Notes under the pieces: model-generated | The model's input: the letters and a program-made list of their open reading frames with translations, nothing else | Database searches by the model: none | What the model was told of the DNA's origin: nothing | Translations under genes and position numbers: made by a program | NCBI GenBank assembly: GCA_947468255.1 | Contig: CANIMM010000204.1 | Coordinates: 1-5,761, forward strand | Reading direction: 5' to 3' | Origin: Chitinophagaceae bacterium | Lineage (GTDB): Bacteria > Bacteroidota > Bacteroidia > Chitinophagales > Chitinophagaceae | DNA length: 5,761 nucleotides | Part shown: one piece after another, positions 5,221 to 5,761 of the stretch | Numbering within the stretch: position 1 is the stretch's first letter | Layout of the letters: every line of letters starts with the position of its first letter

Positions 5221-5610
5221 ATGGAAAAGCAAAAAAACGCAGTTGGTCGTCGTAAAGAAGCTGTAACCCGTGTGTTCTTAAGCAAGGGAGACGGTAAAAT
5301 AACGGTCAATGGCAAAGATTACAAAAATTACTTCTCGTTGATTTACTTACAAAATCAGGTTGAAGCACCCCTTAAAACAGTAGAATCTACCGACAAATTT
5401 GACATCATTGTCAATGCGCAGGGTGGAGGTATCAAGGGCCAAGCAGAAGCAACCAAATTGGGTATTGCACGTGCATTGCTCGAAGTGAGTGCAGACTATC
5501 GCCCTGCTTTAAAGGCTGCTGGATTATTGAAAAGAGATCCACGTGCTGTAGAGCGTAAAAAACCAGGACGTAAGAAAGCTAGAAAGAGCTTCCAGTTCAG
5601 CAAACGGTAA
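5221..5610 (+). CDS. rpsI: Small subunit ribosomal protein S9
   Basis: S9 is a 30S subunit protein at the head of the subunit; in the family its basic C-terminal tail reaches the P-site tRNA. The 129-residue product has the normal length (130 in E. coli). It shows AVGRRKEAVTRVFL (7-20), GKITVNGKDYKNYF (25-38), the S9 signature GGGIKGQAEATKLGIARAL (68-86), and the lysine/arginine-rich tail VERKKPGRKKARKSFQFSKR ending in KR. The start at 5221 follows 74 nt after rplM, an arrangement conserved in many bacteria, and lies 6 nt after the octamer array, with no Shine-Dalgarno motif. Co-transcription with rplM is likely. The next gene, rpsB, follows 79 nt downstream. Confidence 0.98.
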   Translation: MEKQKNAVGRRKEAVTRVFLSKGDGKITVNGKDYKNYFSLIYLQNQVEAPLKTVESTDKFDIIVNAQGGGIKGQAEATKLGIARALLEVSADYRPALKAAGLLKRDPRAVERKKPGRKKARKSFQFSKR

Positions 5611-5614
5611 GTCT

Positions 5615-5639
5615 TTGTCTCCGCTGCGGTGGAGCACAA
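5615..5639 (+). other. Hairpin between rpsI and rpsB
   Basis: CTCCGC (5619-5624) pairs with GTGGAG (5629-5634), six pairs with one G-U, around the 4-nt loop TGCG. Past a bulged C (5635) the stem continues with TTGT (5615-5618) against ACAA (5636-5639), giving ten pairs in all. It begins 4 nt after the rpsI stop. A T-rich stretch starts 6 nt downstream (5646), so a weak terminator, an attenuator, an mRNA processing site or an S2 leader element are all possible. Confidence 0.55.
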
Positions 5640-5649
5640 TGGCAGTTTG

Positions 5650-5682
5650 TTTTCAAATTTTCAAATTTTCAAATTTTCAAAT
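5650..5682 (+). repeat. CAAATTTT octamer array before rpsB
   Basis: Three full CAAATTTT units (5654-5661, 5662-5669, 5670-5677) and a partial CAAAT (5678-5682), preceded by TTTT. It ends 7 nt before the rpsB ATG. It has one more unit than the array before rpsI but the same phase and nearly the same spacing to the start codon. Confidence 0.88.
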
Positions 5683-5689
5683 AACTATA

Positions 5690-5761
5690 ATGGAAAATAA
5701 TACTTCCTTACAACAGCAACTTCTTGAAGCAGGCGTTCACTTTGGTCACTTGAAAAAGAAG
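5690..5761 (+). CDS. rpsB: Small subunit ribosomal protein S2, N-terminal part
   Basis: The first 24 codons of a protein running off the right edge: a short polar start (MENNTSLQQQ) and then LLEAGVHFGHLKKK, the highly conserved beginning of S2 (LLEAGVHFGH followed by basic residues). S2 is a late-assembling 30S subunit protein located near S1. The ATG at 5690 fits the usual N-terminal length in this phylum and follows the octamer array by 7 nt. The order rplM-rpsI-rpsB is typical of Bacteroidota, and tsf would be expected next, outside the window. Confidence 0.95.
   Translation, partial: MENNTSLQQQLLEAGVHFGHLKKK

Noticed and set aside
5193..5682. Octamer arrays as a CRISPR array
   Set aside because: The units are 8 bp, directly contiguous without spacers, and split by the rpsI gene; no cas genes are present.

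Overview
The window looks like a chromosomal segment of a Bacteroidota bacterium, probably of the Chitinophagaceae/Sphingobacteriales type. The signs are AT-rich intergenic DNA, start codons preceded by A-rich sequence instead of Shine-Dalgarno motifs, a TAnnTTTG-type -7 promoter box in front of ligA, a LigA with the N-terminal extension usual in this phylum, a Bacteroidota-style NUMOD4-HNH-HTH protein, a Nudix-fold regulator of the NrtR/AraR kind, and the gene order rplM-rpsI-rpsB. The family assignments are my reading of the translations; no database search was possible.

Left part (1-3110), all on the minus strand. From right to left along transcription: ligA (NAD+-dependent DNA ligase, full length), a free-standing NUMOD4/HNH/helix-turn-helix protein, a strong intrinsic terminator, and the first 86 codons of a DUF2461 (TIGR02453) protein that runs off the left edge. 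ligA has a plausible promoter just upstream of its start. A bulged hairpin and a separate T tract lie at its 3' end.

Middle (3111-4418). A 504-bp gap without genes separates ligA from a divergently transcribed 246-residue regulator. The gap holds several inverted repeats and a run of eight G. The regulator has a Nudix fold whose catalytic Nudix box is degenerate and a C-terminal winged-helix region, so it is more likely a ligand-sensing transcription factor than a hydrolase. It ends at a very clear intrinsic terminator.

Right part (4419-5761), plus strand. After a 347-bp gap come rplM (L13), rpsI (S9) and the first 24 codons of rpsB (S2), a ribosomal protein operon. The rpsI and rpsB leaders share the same layout: a hairpin, then a tandem array of the octamer CAAATTTT, then 6-7 nt, then ATG. 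The rplM leader lacks the octamer and instead has a long hairpin that overlaps its candidate promoter box. This repeated leader design is the most interesting unexplained signal. I see no CRISPR, insertion sequence, tRNA or rRNA.
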